From: JAKFEW01 sp036675505
GTDB taxonomy: Bacteria; Cyanobacteriota; Sericytochromatia; S15B-MN24; JAQBPE01
Direction: 5' to 3'
Assembly: GCA_036675505.1 (NCBI GenBank)
Contig: JAKFEW010000086.1
Span: 1 to 57,993 of the forward strand
Length of the DNA: 57,993 bases
A program made the position numbers and the translations under genes. Each line of letters begins with the position of its first letter. Within the stretch, counting starts at the first letter, position 1. The notes under the pieces are model-generated. The model saw nothing but the letters and a program-made list of their open reading frames with translations. It did no database searches and was not told the origin of the DNA. Of this stretch, positions 32,663 to 40,073 are shown piece by piece.

Positions 32663-32982
32663 AGACCTGGCGCGACGAGCTGGCCGCCGAGTGCGAGCGG
32701 ACCAGCCAGGCCCGCACGGCCAAGCGCCTCGGCGTCTCGGCGTCGATGGTCAACCAGGTGCTGCGCGGCGTCTACAAGGCCGATACCAGCCAGCTCGAGG
32801 CGCGCGTGCGCGGCGAGCTGATGGCCGAGCACGTCCAGTGCCCGGTCGCAGGCGAGATCACGACCCGGCTGTGCCAGGACATCCAGCGCCAGCCGTTCGC
32901 CGCCACCAACCCCATGCGCTTCGAGCTGTACTGCGCCTGCCGCAACGGCTGCTCGAACAGCCACATCAAGGAGGGACGCTAG
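32659..32982 (+). CDS. Small HTH/Cys-containing early protein
   Basis: The GTG start at 32659 overlaps the previous stop. The product (107 residues) has KTWRDELAAECERTSQARTA, a short helix-turn-helix (AKRLGVSASMVNQVLRGVYK), and a later CPVAGEITTRLCQDIQ plus YCACRNGCSN cluster of five cysteines. The longer upstream frame from 32602 is not credible because it overlaps the winged-helix gene. A DNA-binding accessory role is likely. Confidence 0.65.
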   Translation: MKTWRDELAAECERTSQARTAKRLGVSASMVNQVLRGVYKADTSQLEARVRGELMAEHVQCPVAGEITTRLCQDIQRQPFAATNPMRFELYCACRNGCSNSHIKEGR

Positions 32983-33263
32983 TGGACGCCCACCTGCCGA
33001 GCGATCATTTCGCCGGCGTCGACAAGATGATCGCCTGCTCGGGCGGCGTCACGCCGCTCCCGCTGCTGAACCTGGGCGACACCTGGGAGCTCTTCGAGAC
33101 CGAGGATCTGCGGCGCTGGGAGAACGTCTACCGGCGCAAGCTCGCCGAGGACCAGGCCGCGCTCCGCACGGCCGCCATGAACCACCTGCGCTCGCGCAAC
33201 ACGCTCTCGGCCATCGACCGCGAGCTCACCCGGCGCCACCAGCAAGGCGCGAAGGAGGCCTGA
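32982..33263 (+). CDS. Unknown 93-residue early protein
   Basis: This frame uses a GTG start at 32982 after GAGGGACGCTA and ends where the next gene begins. It is acidic, with CSGGVTPLPLLNLGDTWELF, then a charged helix (LRRWENVYRRKLAEDQAALR) and a basic C-terminal helix. I do not recognise it. Tight packing with its neighbours argues that it is expressed. Confidence 0.55.
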   Translation: MDAHLPSDHFAGVDKMIACSGGVTPLPLLNLGDTWELFETEDLRRWENVYRRKLAEDQAALRTAAMNHLRSRNTLSAIDRELTRRHQQGAKEA

Positions 33264-33487
33264 TGCTGCCCGGAAACAAGGACCTGATCGCCGGCCTGCA
33301 AGAGGCGATCCGCACCGTCGAGCGCTTCGACCAGCAGGGCGTCGAGGTGCCTGGCGGCTTCGTCGTGGTCGACGATGAGCCGTGGTTCACGGGCCCGGTC
33401 TCGCGCGCCCAGATCGGCACCGGCCCCTCGTTGCCGTTCGGCTCGACGTCGAAGGTGGTGCCCGCCAGCCAGAAGGGCGGCCGCTGA
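33263..33487 (+). CDS. Unknown 74-residue early protein
   Basis: The ATG overlaps the preceding stop. The product starts MLPGNKDLIAGLQEAIRTVE and has a FVVVDDEPWFTGPV core with a Gly/Ser-rich end. It has no recognised motif. It belongs to the tightly spaced early operon. Confidence 0.5.
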   Translation: MLPGNKDLIAGLQEAIRTVERFDQQGVEVPGGFVVVDDEPWFTGPVSRAQIGTGPSLPFGSTSKVVPASQKGGR

Positions 33488-34140
33488 TGAAGATGAGCCA
33501 GGACGCCCAGGCCACGGGCGAGTGGGCCGCGCGCTGCGTGGCGCTCACCGAGGACCTCCTCGCGATGACGCGCACCGCCGCCGGCCTGGCCGTCAGCAAC
33601 GGCTTCCTGCGTGCCCAGGCGGCGGACTTCCCGCGAGACCTCAACGAGGTCGGCGATGCCTTGTTCGAGCTGGGTGAGACGGAGGGCCGCAAGGCTGCCG
33701 GTGCCGACGTCAACTCGTTCGTCGACGTGCTGGAGGACGTCGAGCGCAACTACGAGCAGCAGATCCAGCAGCTCCAAGCCGAGCGCGACCAGCTGCTGGT
33801 TGAGCGCGACGACTGGAAGACCCAGTTCGACCTCTCCGACGCGAACTGCACCGACCTGGCCGCGAAGCTGGCCGAGCTGAGCCGGGAGTGGGGGGACCAG
33901 TCCGCCAAGATCATGGAGCTCGAGCAGCGGCTCGCCGAGCGCCCGGTTACCTGTCCCGAGTGCTCCGCTTCGCTCGTGCCCCAGGCCGTGCTCGAGGAGC
34001 CCGCCGAGGATGCCGCGCCGGACGAGCCGCACGGCGTGCGGAAGGCCTGCAAGACCTGCCGCACCAAGTTCATCGCCGTTCCGCCGAACCGCAAGTACTG
34101 CGACGCCTGCAAGGCGCCGAAGAAGGGAGAGCCCAAGTGA
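33487..34140 (+). CDS. Coiled-coil protein with C-terminal zinc-ribbon-like cysteines
   Basis: The ATG at 33487 (MKMSQDAQATG) overlaps the upstream stop; the longer frame from 33382 overlaps another gene and is rejected. The product has 217 residues: a helical start, a coiled coil at about 90-145 (EQQIQQLQAERDQLLVERDD), and cysteine pairs CPECS, CKTCR and CDACK near the end, suggesting a zinc ribbon. The role is unknown. It precedes the ParB-like gene, so the two may act together. Confidence 0.6.
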   Translation: MKMSQDAQATGEWAARCVALTEDLLAMTRTAAGLAVSNGFLRAQAADFPRDLNEVGDALFELGETEGRKAAGADVNSFVDVLEDVERNYEQQIQQLQAERDQLLVERDDWKTQFDLSDANCTDLAAKLAELSREWGDQSAKIMELEQRLAERPVTCPECSASLVPQAVLEEPAEDAAPDEPHGVRKACKTCRTKFIAVPPNRKYCDACKAPKKGEPK

Positions 34141-35243
34141 TGGAGCAAGCCTGCGAGTTGGCGCTCGCGGAGGTCCACGACAACCCGTTGCAGCCGCGCC
34201 TCGCGATGAACGACGAGGTCGTCGCCGGCGCCCGCGTCGCCATCGAGAACGCCGGCGGACGCTACCCGGTCTCGATGGCGATCACGGTGCGGCCACGCGA
34301 GGCCGGCGGCTACGAGATCATCGCGGGCCACCACCGCACGCGCGCCGCGCGAGAGGCCGGGGTCGCGACCATCTGGGCCTACGTCGAGCTGCTCGACGAC
34401 CGGGCCGCTGCGCTCGCCCTCGCCGCCACGAACAACCAGGCCGAGATGACGCCCCTCGAGCACGCGCGGCACGCCATCTGGCTGATGGAGAACCACGCCG
34501 TCTCGATGGCCGAGTACGCGCGGCTGGTGGGCCGCAACGAAGCGACGATCTCGCGCGCCGTCCAGGCCTACCGTGTGATCGCCGATCATGGCGGTCCGAC
34601 CGGCCCCAACGCCGCGGTCTCGATCGGCGCCCTCGCGGCGCTCTCCCGCGTGGCTGACCCGGCGCAGCGCGCGGCGCTGATCTACCAGTTCCGCACGCGC
34701 CGGACCACCGAAGGCCAGGCCACCGAAGTCCTCGCCCACCTTCGCGCGGGCGTGCCGATGCGCGACGCGTTCCGGCGAGCGGAGGCGCCCGCCGACGAGA
34801 AGCCCGCCGCCTTGCCTGGCGCGCGCACCGGCAGCTCGGGCACGCAGGCGCAGAGCAGCGACGCCAATGCCGTCGCGGCGGCGCGCCTCAACAGCGAGCT
34901 TATCGACTCCTACGAGTGGACCCTGGCCCTCTACCAGGCACGCTCGGAGGAGCTCGAGAAGCTTGTGGGCGACCTCAAGGGGCCGGCGAAGGAGGCCTTC
35001 CTGACGAACGTGGCGGCCCGCCACCGGCAGCTCGTGGCGGAGCTCAAGAAGGACAAGGATCGCCTCCTCAAGAAGCCGGGCAGCGGCACCGCCCAGCCGG
35101 CGTGCGGGACCTGCGAGCACGGGCGCGCCAGCGCCTTCGAGAAGATCGGCTTCAAGTGCGCCGTGGGCCGCCTGGACCAGTGCCTCCCGCTGACGGAGCG
35201 CCGCTGCTGGGTCGAGCGCGAAGAGAGCGAGGCGAGCGCGTGA
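34140..35243 (+). CDS. ParB-like (Srx/ParB fold) DNA-binding protein with Cys-rich tail
   Basis: The start ATG at 34140 overlaps the previous TGA (ATGA). The product has 367 residues. Residues about 10-95 form a ParB/Srx domain: RYPVSMAITVRPREAGGYEI, the IAGHHRTRAAREAG box and DDRAAALALAATNNQAEMTP. The following helices (EYARLVGRNEATISRAVQAY) are a ParB-type HTH. The C-terminus has CGTCEHG, FKCAVG and CW. ParB-like proteins in Mu-type phages are of unknown role; DNA binding, nicking or CTP-switching are possible. Confidence 0.78.
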   Translation: MEQACELALAEVHDNPLQPRLAMNDEVVAGARVAIENAGGRYPVSMAITVRPREAGGYEIIAGHHRTRAAREAGVATIWAYVELLDDRAAALALAATNNQAEMTPLEHARHAIWLMENHAVSMAEYARLVGRNEATISRAVQAYRVIADHGGPTGPNAAVSIGALAALSRVADPAQRAALIYQFRTRRTTEGQATEVLAHLRAGVPMRDAFRRAEAPADEKPAALPGARTGSSGTQAQSSDANAVAAARLNSELIDSYEWTLALYQARSEELEKLVGDLKGPAKEAFLTNVAARHRQLVAELKKDKDRLLKKPGSGTAQPACGTCEHGRASAFEKIGFKCAVGRLDQCLPLTERRCWVEREESEASA

Positions 35244-35599
35244 GCTCCGCCAGCAAGTACTTCCCGGGCGAGTTCGAGGCGCTCGAAGCCGAGCTGTGCG
35301 GCGCCTTCCCGATCTCGTTCGACCGGCTGCCGCCCGTGAAGCGGGAGCGGCTCAAGGCCTGGCTGGCCTTCCCGATCGAGCAGCGTCGCTCGGCCTACGA
35401 GGCCGTGAAGGACACCGCCAGCTACCCGATCGCGATGGCGCTGGACCGCCTGCGCAACCCCGCGAAGTACGCCCCGAAGCCCGCCCGCAAGCCGGCCGCA
35501 GTCGCCCAGGCCCGCACCTTCGACGCCATCGCCGCCTTCCTCGACGACGATGAAGCTCCCGCCGCGTCGCGCGACGACGGAGGACTAGATGCCCGCTAA
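35240..35599 (+). CDS. Unknown 119-residue phage protein
   Basis: The GTG start at 35240 overlaps the ParB-like gene's stop. The product reads SSASKYFPGEFEALEAELCG, then a helical PVKRERLKAWLAFPIEQRRS stretch and an acidic end. I do not recognise it. It overlaps the next gene by about 11 bases, in line with the compact operon. Confidence 0.5.
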   Translation: MSSASKYFPGEFEALEAELCGAFPISFDRLPPVKRERLKAWLAFPIEQRRSAYEAVKDTASYPIAMALDRLRNPAKYAPKPARKPAAVAQARTFDAIAAFLDDDEAPAASRDDGGLDAR

Positions 35600-35936
35600 G
35601 GCCCACCTGCTCAAGACCGAGCCCGAGCACTTCGCCGCCGTCCGCGATGGTCGCAAGACGTTCGAGGTCCGCAGCACCGCCGATCGGCGGTTCAAGCTGC
35701 GCGACTACCTCGACCTGCGCGAGTGGGACCCTGCCGCCGGCCAGCTCACCGGCGAGCGCCTCGTGGTGCGCGTGGTCTACATGCTGGAGGGCGAGCCCTT
35801 CTTGCCTCCCGGTCTGGCCGTGATGGGGATCGAAAGGTTCACCGGCCAGGAGGAACGTGACGTGCTTGGCGCGCTGGCGGCTTTCGGCGAGTACGCCGAG
35901 CCGTTCCGTCCCTCATGCAAGGACGACGAGCCGTGA
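35589..35936 (+). CDS. DUF3850 (ASCH-like) protein
   Basis: This 115-residue protein has HLLKTEPEHFAAVRDGRKTF, EVRSTADRRFKLRDYLDLRE and VVRVVYMLEGEPFLPPGLAV, the pattern of DUF3850. The family has an ASCH/PUA-like fold associated with RNA or modified-base binding and is common in phages. The precise ligand is unknown. Confidence 0.8.
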   Translation: MPAKAHLLKTEPEHFAAVRDGRKTFEVRSTADRRFKLRDYLDLREWDPAAGQLTGERLVVRVVYMLEGEPFLPPGLAVMGIERFTGQEERDVLGALAAFGEYAEPFRPSCKDDEP

Positions 35937-36634
35937 CGAAGCGCGAATGGGCGGAGTGCGCGACCATCCTCGCGACCTTCTACCCCCACAACTTCAAGCT
36001 GGGAGACGGCGCCGGCGACGACGAGGCCGCGCAGCAGCGCGCCAAGGGCCAGATGATGCTCTGGTACCAGGCCCTGGCCGACCTGCCCGGCGACCGCGTC
36101 ACTGCGGCGGTCTGGTCGATGGTGCGCACGCAGCCGGCCTTCCCGAGCGTGGCGGACATCCGCCGCCTCGCCGAGGGTCAGGCCGACGCTGCCGCCGAAG
36201 CCTGGCATCGGGCGCTGGTGCTCTCGCGGCACTACGCGGCGCCGGAGCACCAGCCGTTCCGCACCTACGGCAGCAAGCTCTTCGTGAAGGACGGCAAGCT
36301 GCACCGAGAGTCCGACGGGAAGCCCTGCGCCGAAGAGCTGGACCTCAAGGCCGAGGACCCCGTGCTGATGAAGACGATCACCGCGATGGGCGGTCTCGCC
36401 CGGATGGCCTTCGGCACCCAGAACACCGAGACACTCCGCGCCCAGTTCCTGAAGATCTACGCCGGCTTCGCGGCCGAGCGCCAGCGCCAGGCCACCTACA
36501 AGGCCCTCGGCGTTGACGCCACGCCGCTCAGCCTCGCGCCCGGCCGATCGGCCGAGCACCCCGCGTCCCTGGCCGAGCTGGTCGGGACGTTCGCCCCCAT
36601 CCCAACCACCACCCAGGAGGACAAGACCCGATGA
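35933..36634 (+). CDS. G39P-like replication/loader-type phage protein
   Basis: The GTG start at 35933 overlaps the preceding stop. The product has 233 residues. Its first about 90 (KREWAECATILATFYPHNFK, MLWYQALADLPGDRVTAAVW, FPSVADIRRLAEGQ) resemble the N-terminal domain of helicase-loader/inhibitor proteins such as SPP1 G39P. That N-terminal similarity is from memory. The rest is low in recognisable motifs. In a Mu-like phage such a protein might link replication to host helicase. Confidence 0.55.
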   Translation: MTKREWAECATILATFYPHNFKLGDGAGDDEAAQQRAKGQMMLWYQALADLPGDRVTAAVWSMVRTQPAFPSVADIRRLAEGQADAAAEAWHRALVLSRHYAAPEHQPFRTYGSKLFVKDGKLHRESDGKPCAEELDLKAEDPVLMKTITAMGGLARMAFGTQNTETLRAQFLKIYAGFAAERQRQATYKALGVDATPLSLAPGRSAEHPASLAELVGTFAPIPTTTQEDKTR

Positions 36635-36807
36635 GCAACACCCCCGACACCCTGAACGGCGAGATCCTGGCCGGCCTGCACCGCGCCGTCGACCTCGTGA
36701 ACTTCGCGAACGTGGCCGGCCAGAAGCTCAAGGCCGTGAAGGTCTCGAACGGCGAGCCGCTGCTGATCTTCGCGGACTCGAACGACACCGCGCCCACGCG
36801 GCGCTGA
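36631..36807 (+). CDS. Small 58-residue phage protein
   Basis: ATG at 36631 (overlapping the previous TGA) to TGA at 36807; the product begins MSNTPDTLNGEILAGLHRAV and contains VAGQKLKAVKVSNGEPLLIF. It is preceded by CCAGGAGGACAAG, a good ribosome binding site. Family unknown. Its length and two-neighbour overlap make it a likely real gene. Confidence 0.55.
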   Translation: MSNTPDTLNGEILAGLHRAVDLVNFANVAGQKLKAVKVSNGEPLLIFADSNDTAPTRR

Positions 36808-36816
36808 GGTGGCGCC

Positions 36817-37317
36817 GTGAAGTTCTACGTCGCAACCCGCCTCGAGCGCGCCGCGCGCGCGGAGCTCGTCGCGCTCCACCTCACGCTCGCCGGCCACGAT
36901 GTCACCTATCCCTGGTGGCAGCATGGCGCCGTCGGGCGCGAGGGCTCGGAGCGCCTGATCCAGGTCTCGATCCTCGAAGCCCAGGGCGTGCTCACCGCCG
37001 ACGCGGTGATCGTGCTGCTTCCCGGCGGGCGCGGCACGCATGCCGAGCTCGGCATCGCCTTGGGCGCCGGCAAGCCGATCATCGTCTTCGACGAGACGGC
37101 CGAGGCCTTCCAGCTCACCGATGCCACGTGCGCCTTCTACTGGCACCCGTTGGTCCACCAGCTCCGCGGCGACCTGGGGCGGCCCCAGGACCGCGAGATG
37201 CTCGTCCACCAGGCCGTGGGCGTGGTCGAGGACCACCGCGCCGGCCGGCACGGCAGCGGGGCCTACGGGCACGCCGCCGCGATCGCGGCCCGTCTCGCCA
37301 GCGGCCCGGCCGCGTAA
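36817..37317 (+). CDS. Nucleoside 2-deoxyribosyltransferase-like protein
   Basis: This 166-residue protein starts at GTG 36817 with KFYVATRLERAARAELVALH. The later ADAVIVLLPGGRGTHAELGI and ALGAGKPIIVF match the nucleoside 2-deoxyribosyltransferase-like Rossmann-type fold, in which a Glu in the 'GTHAELG' region acts as nucleophile. Such enzymes exchange or hydrolyse bases on deoxynucleosides. In a phage this could serve nucleotide salvage, base modification or an anti-defence role. The substrate cannot be told. Confidence 0.65.
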   Translation: MKFYVATRLERAARAELVALHLTLAGHDVTYPWWQHGAVGREGSERLIQVSILEAQGVLTADAVIVLLPGGRGTHAELGIALGAGKPIIVFDETAEAFQLTDATCAFYWHPLVHQLRGDLGRPQDREMLVHQAVGVVEDHRAGRHGSGAYGHAAAIAARLASGPAA

Positions 37318-37338
37318 CCGACGACGGGAGGACCACCG

Positions 37339-37779
37339 ATGCAGCCCAAGCCCCAAACCCCGGAGGACCGCCGCCGCGCGGACCTCGCCAAGATCCACGT
37401 GGCGAAGAAGGAGCTGGGCCTGAGCGACGAGAACTACCGCGCCTTGCTCCAGGGCCTGTGCGGCGTGAAGTCGGCGAAGGACCTGGACTTCATGGGACGG
37501 CAGAAGCTGCTCATCAAGCTCCAGTCGCTCGGCTGGAAGCCAGCGCCGGCGGCCGGCAAGCCGGGGCGGAAGCCCTGGAAGCCCGCGGCCGGCTCGCAGG
37601 GCAGTAAGATCCTCGCGCTTTGGTTGGAGCTGAAGCGCAAGGGCAAGCTCCACACGCCGACCGACGAGGCGCTCTTCGACTTCGTGAAGGACATGTCGGG
37701 CGTCGAGCACCCGGACTGGCTCACCGCCGCCCAGGCCAACGACGTGATCGAGGGCCTGAAGGCCTGGCTCGGGAGGTGA
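37339..37779 (+). CDS. gemA: GemA / Mu gp16 family (DUF1018) protein
   Basis: This 146-residue protein has ADLAKIHVAKKELGLSDENY, LGWKPAPA and an HTPTDEALFDFVKDMSGVEH, PDWLTAAQANDVIEGLKAWL C-terminus, typical of the Mu gp16/GemA family. In Mu, GemA alters host gene expression and topology. It is directly before the Mor gene, as in Mu. GGGAGGACCACCG supplies the ribosome binding site. Confidence 0.88.
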   Translation: MQPKPQTPEDRRRADLAKIHVAKKELGLSDENYRALLQGLCGVKSAKDLDFMGRQKLLIKLQSLGWKPAPAAGKPGRKPWKPAAGSQGSKILALWLELKRKGKLHTPTDEALFDFVKDMSGVEHPDWLTAAQANDVIEGLKAWLGR

Positions 37780-37781
37780 GC

Positions 37782-38138
37782 GTGGTCGACGAAGCCGAGG
37801 AGCTTCCCGAGCTGTTCAGCCACCTGGCCGCCATCGTCATGGAGGTCGCCCACGAGCACGGCCTGGAAGAGCCGATGGCGACGGCCGCCGGCTGGGCGGT
37901 CGTGCAGCGGTTCAAGGCCGACTTCCGCGGCCAGCAGGTCTACGTGCCCAAGGGGCACATGGCCGAGCTCGCCGCCCGCAACGCCGCCATCTACGAAGCC
38001 TGGCGCCTGGGCGTGCGCGCCGACGTGCTCGCGCGCCGGCACGGCATCGCCCTCCAGCACGTTTACACCATCGTCAACCGGGAGAAGGCCCGCCCCGAGA
38101 ACCAGATGAAAGGACTCTTCGATGACCTCAGACCCTGA
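37782..38138 (+). CDS. mor: Mor-family transcription activator (middle/late activator)
   Basis: GTG at 37782 is best placed because GGGAGG ends 5 nt upstream; an in-frame GTG at 37776 is possible. The 118-residue product has a helical N-terminus, the beta 'GQQVYVPKG' hinge and a C-terminal HTH (RADVLARRHGIALQHVYTIV), the Mor/C architecture. Mor activates the middle promoter and C the late promoters in Mu. Only one such gene is visible here, so it may act at the paired motifs at 27179 and 39462. Confidence 0.88.
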   Translation: MVDEAEELPELFSHLAAIVMEVAHEHGLEEPMATAAGWAVVQRFKADFRGQQVYVPKGHMAELAARNAAIYEAWRLGVRADVLARRHGIALQHVYTIVNREKARPENQMKGLFDDLRP

Positions 38139-38289
38139 CGCCAGGCCAGACGGCGGCCCGCGTTTCGCCACCTTGCTCGAGCAGATGGCCGCCTGGCACC
38201 GCGAGCAGCTCGCCAAGAACCAGCCCGACACCACGCAGCACCAGCCCCCCACCAGCGCCGAACGGCGCGTGCCCCCGCCCCAGGCGTAG
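38122..38289 (+). CDS. 55-residue Pro/Gln-rich phage protein
   Basis: ATG 38122 to TAG 38289. The ATG lies inside the end of the Mor gene (17-nt overlap). Sequence: MTSDPDARPDGGPRF, then a short helix (TLLEQMAAWHREQLAK) and a Pro/Gln/Thr tail. No motif is recognised. Spacing before the methyltransferase gene fits an operon member. Confidence 0.45.
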   Translation: MTSDPDARPDGGPRFATLLEQMAAWHREQLAKNQPDTTQHQPPTSAERRVPPPQA

Positions 38290-38301
38290 CCGGAGAAGAC
38301 C

Positions 38302-39405
38302 GTGACCAACCAAGCCCTCGCCATCATCGACACCACCGCCACCGCCGTGCCGCTCAGCAAGCCGGAGCAGAAGAAGCTCTTCCAGCTCGAGCAGCAGATC
38401 GAGCTCAGCAAGAAGAAGTTCTTCTACGACGTCGGCATGGCGCTCGCCACCATCAACCACGAGCGCCTCTACCGCGAGACGCACGACAGCTTCGAGGCCT
38501 ACGTCGAGGAGAAGCACGAGTTCCGCCGCGACCGCGCGTACAAGCTCATCCGCGCGGTCGAGGTGGCGGAGAACCTGAACCGGCTGGCGAGCGGGTACCC
38601 GTCGCCGACGGCGGAGTTCCAGGTGCGCGAGCTCGCGGAGTTCACGCCCGAGGAGCAGGCCGCCATCTGGAAGGAGGCCTGCGACCGCGCCGCGCTCGAG
38701 CCCGGCAAGGCGCCGCCGGCATCGATGGTGCAGCAGATTGCCGATGAGCGGCGCGCGGCGCTCGACGGCGCGGACGCCGGCCGCAAGAAGAGCAAGGCCA
38801 AGAAGGGCGCGCCCACGCCCGAGACCAACGACGAGGACGAGGACCAGGACGACGAGGCCAACGAGTTCACCTCGGACGACCTCTTCACGCCGGAGCTCTA
38901 CGCCGCCGCAGTGCGCGACGTGCTCGGCCACATCGAGCTCGACCCCGCGTCGTGCGACGAGGCCAACGAGGTCGTCCAGGCCGAGCGCATCTTCACGATC
39001 GAGGAGGACGGCCTGGCGCAGGAGTGGGACTGCGAGACGCTGTACCTGAACCCGCCGTACAGCCGGGGCAACGTCGATCGCTTCGTCGCGCGTGTGCTCG
39101 AGGCCTACGACAACGGCGAGATCCGGCGCGGCGCGGTCCTGTGCGTGAACGCCAGCACGGGCACGAGCTGGTTCCCGCCGCTCTTCAAGTTCCCGTGCTG
39201 CTTCGTGAAGGGCCGCATCCCCTTCCGCAAGTCGAAGGCGATGGCGGAGGCGATGGAGGCGAAGGCGAAGGCGGAGGGCAAGACGGTGCCCCGGAACGGC
39301 AACTACGACAGCGTCTTCGTCTACCTCGGCCGCGCCCCCTGGGACTTCGTCGAGCGCTTCAAGGAGTTCGGCACGATCGTCACCGAGCTCAACGTCCCGA
39401 CGTAG
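38302..39405 (+). CDS. Dam-type DNA N6-adenine methyltransferase with helical N-terminus
   Basis: This is a 367-residue protein. Residues 1-130 are helical (KKLFQLEQQIELSKKKFFYD, GMALATINHERLYRETHDSF), like the DUF3102-type regions fused to phage methyltransferases, followed by an Asp/Glu-rich linker. Residues about 190-367 are a phage-type Dam domain: DLFTPELYAAAVRDVLGHIE, LDPASCDEANEVVQ, the catalytic LYLNPPYSRG (NPPY) and VNASTGTSWFPPLFKF. It should methylate adenine, GATC being typical of the family. The prophage termini are densely packed with GATC. Confidence 0.85.
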   Translation: MTNQALAIIDTTATAVPLSKPEQKKLFQLEQQIELSKKKFFYDVGMALATINHERLYRETHDSFEAYVEEKHEFRRDRAYKLIRAVEVAENLNRLASGYPSPTAEFQVRELAEFTPEEQAAIWKEACDRAALEPGKAPPASMVQQIADERRAALDGADAGRKKSKAKKGAPTPETNDEDEDQDDEANEFTSDDLFTPELYAAAVRDVLGHIELDPASCDEANEVVQAERIFTIEEDGLAQEWDCETLYLNPPYSRGNVDRFVARVLEAYDNGEIRRGAVLCVNASTGTSWFPPLFKFPCCFVKGRIPFRKSKAMAEAMEAKAKAEGKTVPRNGNYDSVFVYLGRAPWDFVERFKEFGTIVTELNVPT

Positions 39406-39430
39406 CCCACAACCACCAGCCACCACCAGC

Positions 39431-39467
39431 GACCCGGCCCCAAGATGGGGCCGGGTCTTCTCTTTTA
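39431..39467 (+). terminator. Rho-independent terminator after the middle operon
   Basis: GACCCGGCCCC and GGGGCCGGGTC form an 11-bp perfect stem around an AAGAT loop, followed by TTCTCTTTT. This is a strong intrinsic terminator closing the early/middle operon that ends with the methyltransferase. It overlaps the start of the late-promoter-like motif, so the lysis operon is separately controlled. Confidence 0.9.
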
Positions 39468-39486
39468 AGGTGCCTTCATACGGGGG
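39462..39486 (+). promoter_or_regulatory. Late-promoter-like motif upstream of the lysis operon
   Basis: The 25 bp opens CTTTTAAGGTGCCTTCATAC and ends GGGGG. It is the partner of the motif at 27179-27203 (18 of 25 identical). It starts in the terminator's T-run and lies 61 nt before the endolysin ATG. The dyad AAGG..CCTT and ATA suggest an activator site over a weak -10, in the position of Mu's Plys. Confidence 0.5.
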
Positions 39487-39547
39487 GCTGACGCCCCTGC
39501 TCCACGATCGTGAGCATCGAACGTCCCCGGACTGGAAGGAACCGCCC

Positions 39548-40045
39548 ATGCTCACCCGCAACGACCTGTTCCCGAACCACGTGCAGCTCGCCGCCCAGGC
39601 GAGCGAGCGCGCCAACGGGATCCCCGCCTGCGTGACGCTCGCCCAGTGGGCGCACGAATCGGGCTATGGCCGGTACAGCATGGGCCTCGCGCACAACCCG
39701 TTCGGCATCAAGTGGCCGGGTCCCAAGTCGGGCCTCAAGTACGTGGTGATGCGCACCTGGGAGGTTATCCGAGGGAAGCGCGTCACGATCGACGCCCGGT
39801 TCACGGCGTTCCCGTCGCTCGAGGCGGCCTTCAAGTTCCACGGCAAGATGCTCGCGAGGCCCGACGGCTACTACGCCCGCGCCTACCCGCTGCGCAAGTC
39901 GTGGCGCGCCTATGTCGAGGCGATCGCGCCCATCTACGCGACCGACCCGAAGTACGCCGAGCTGATCATCGCCATCATCGAGCGCTGGAAGCTCTACGAG
40001 CTGAACCTGCCGACCAAGGCGCCCAACCAGTTCCCGGTGCCCTGA
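39548..40045 (+). CDS. Endolysin, glucosaminidase (GH73-type)
   Basis: The ATG at 39548 follows GGAAGGAACCGCCC; an earlier frame opening at 39470 lies over the promoter region. The product has 165 residues: LFPNHVQLAAQASERANGIP, ACVTLAQWAHESGYGRYSMG with the catalytic Glu of the glucosaminidase fold in AHESGYG, NPFGIKWPG, FTAFPSLEAAFKFHGKML and a C-terminal helix. It should cleave peptidoglycan between GlcNAc and MurNAc and open the lysis cassette. No signal peptide is visible, so it would need the holin. Confidence 0.88.
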   Translation: MLTRNDLFPNHVQLAAQASERANGIPACVTLAQWAHESGYGRYSMGLAHNPFGIKWPGPKSGLKYVVMRTWEVIRGKRVTIDARFTAFPSLEAAFKFHGKMLARPDGYYARAYPLRKSWRAYVEAIAPIYATDPKYAELIIAIIERWKLYELNLPTKAPNQFPVP

Positions 40046-40073
40046 GCCCCGCCCGACCGAAAGGAGCGCCCCC

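Noticed and set aside
33382..33486. Upstream extension of the coiled-coil zinc-ribbon gene
   Set aside because: The extension overlaps the preceding gene and has shadow-like composition; ATG at 33487 overlaps the previous stop in the manner of the operon.
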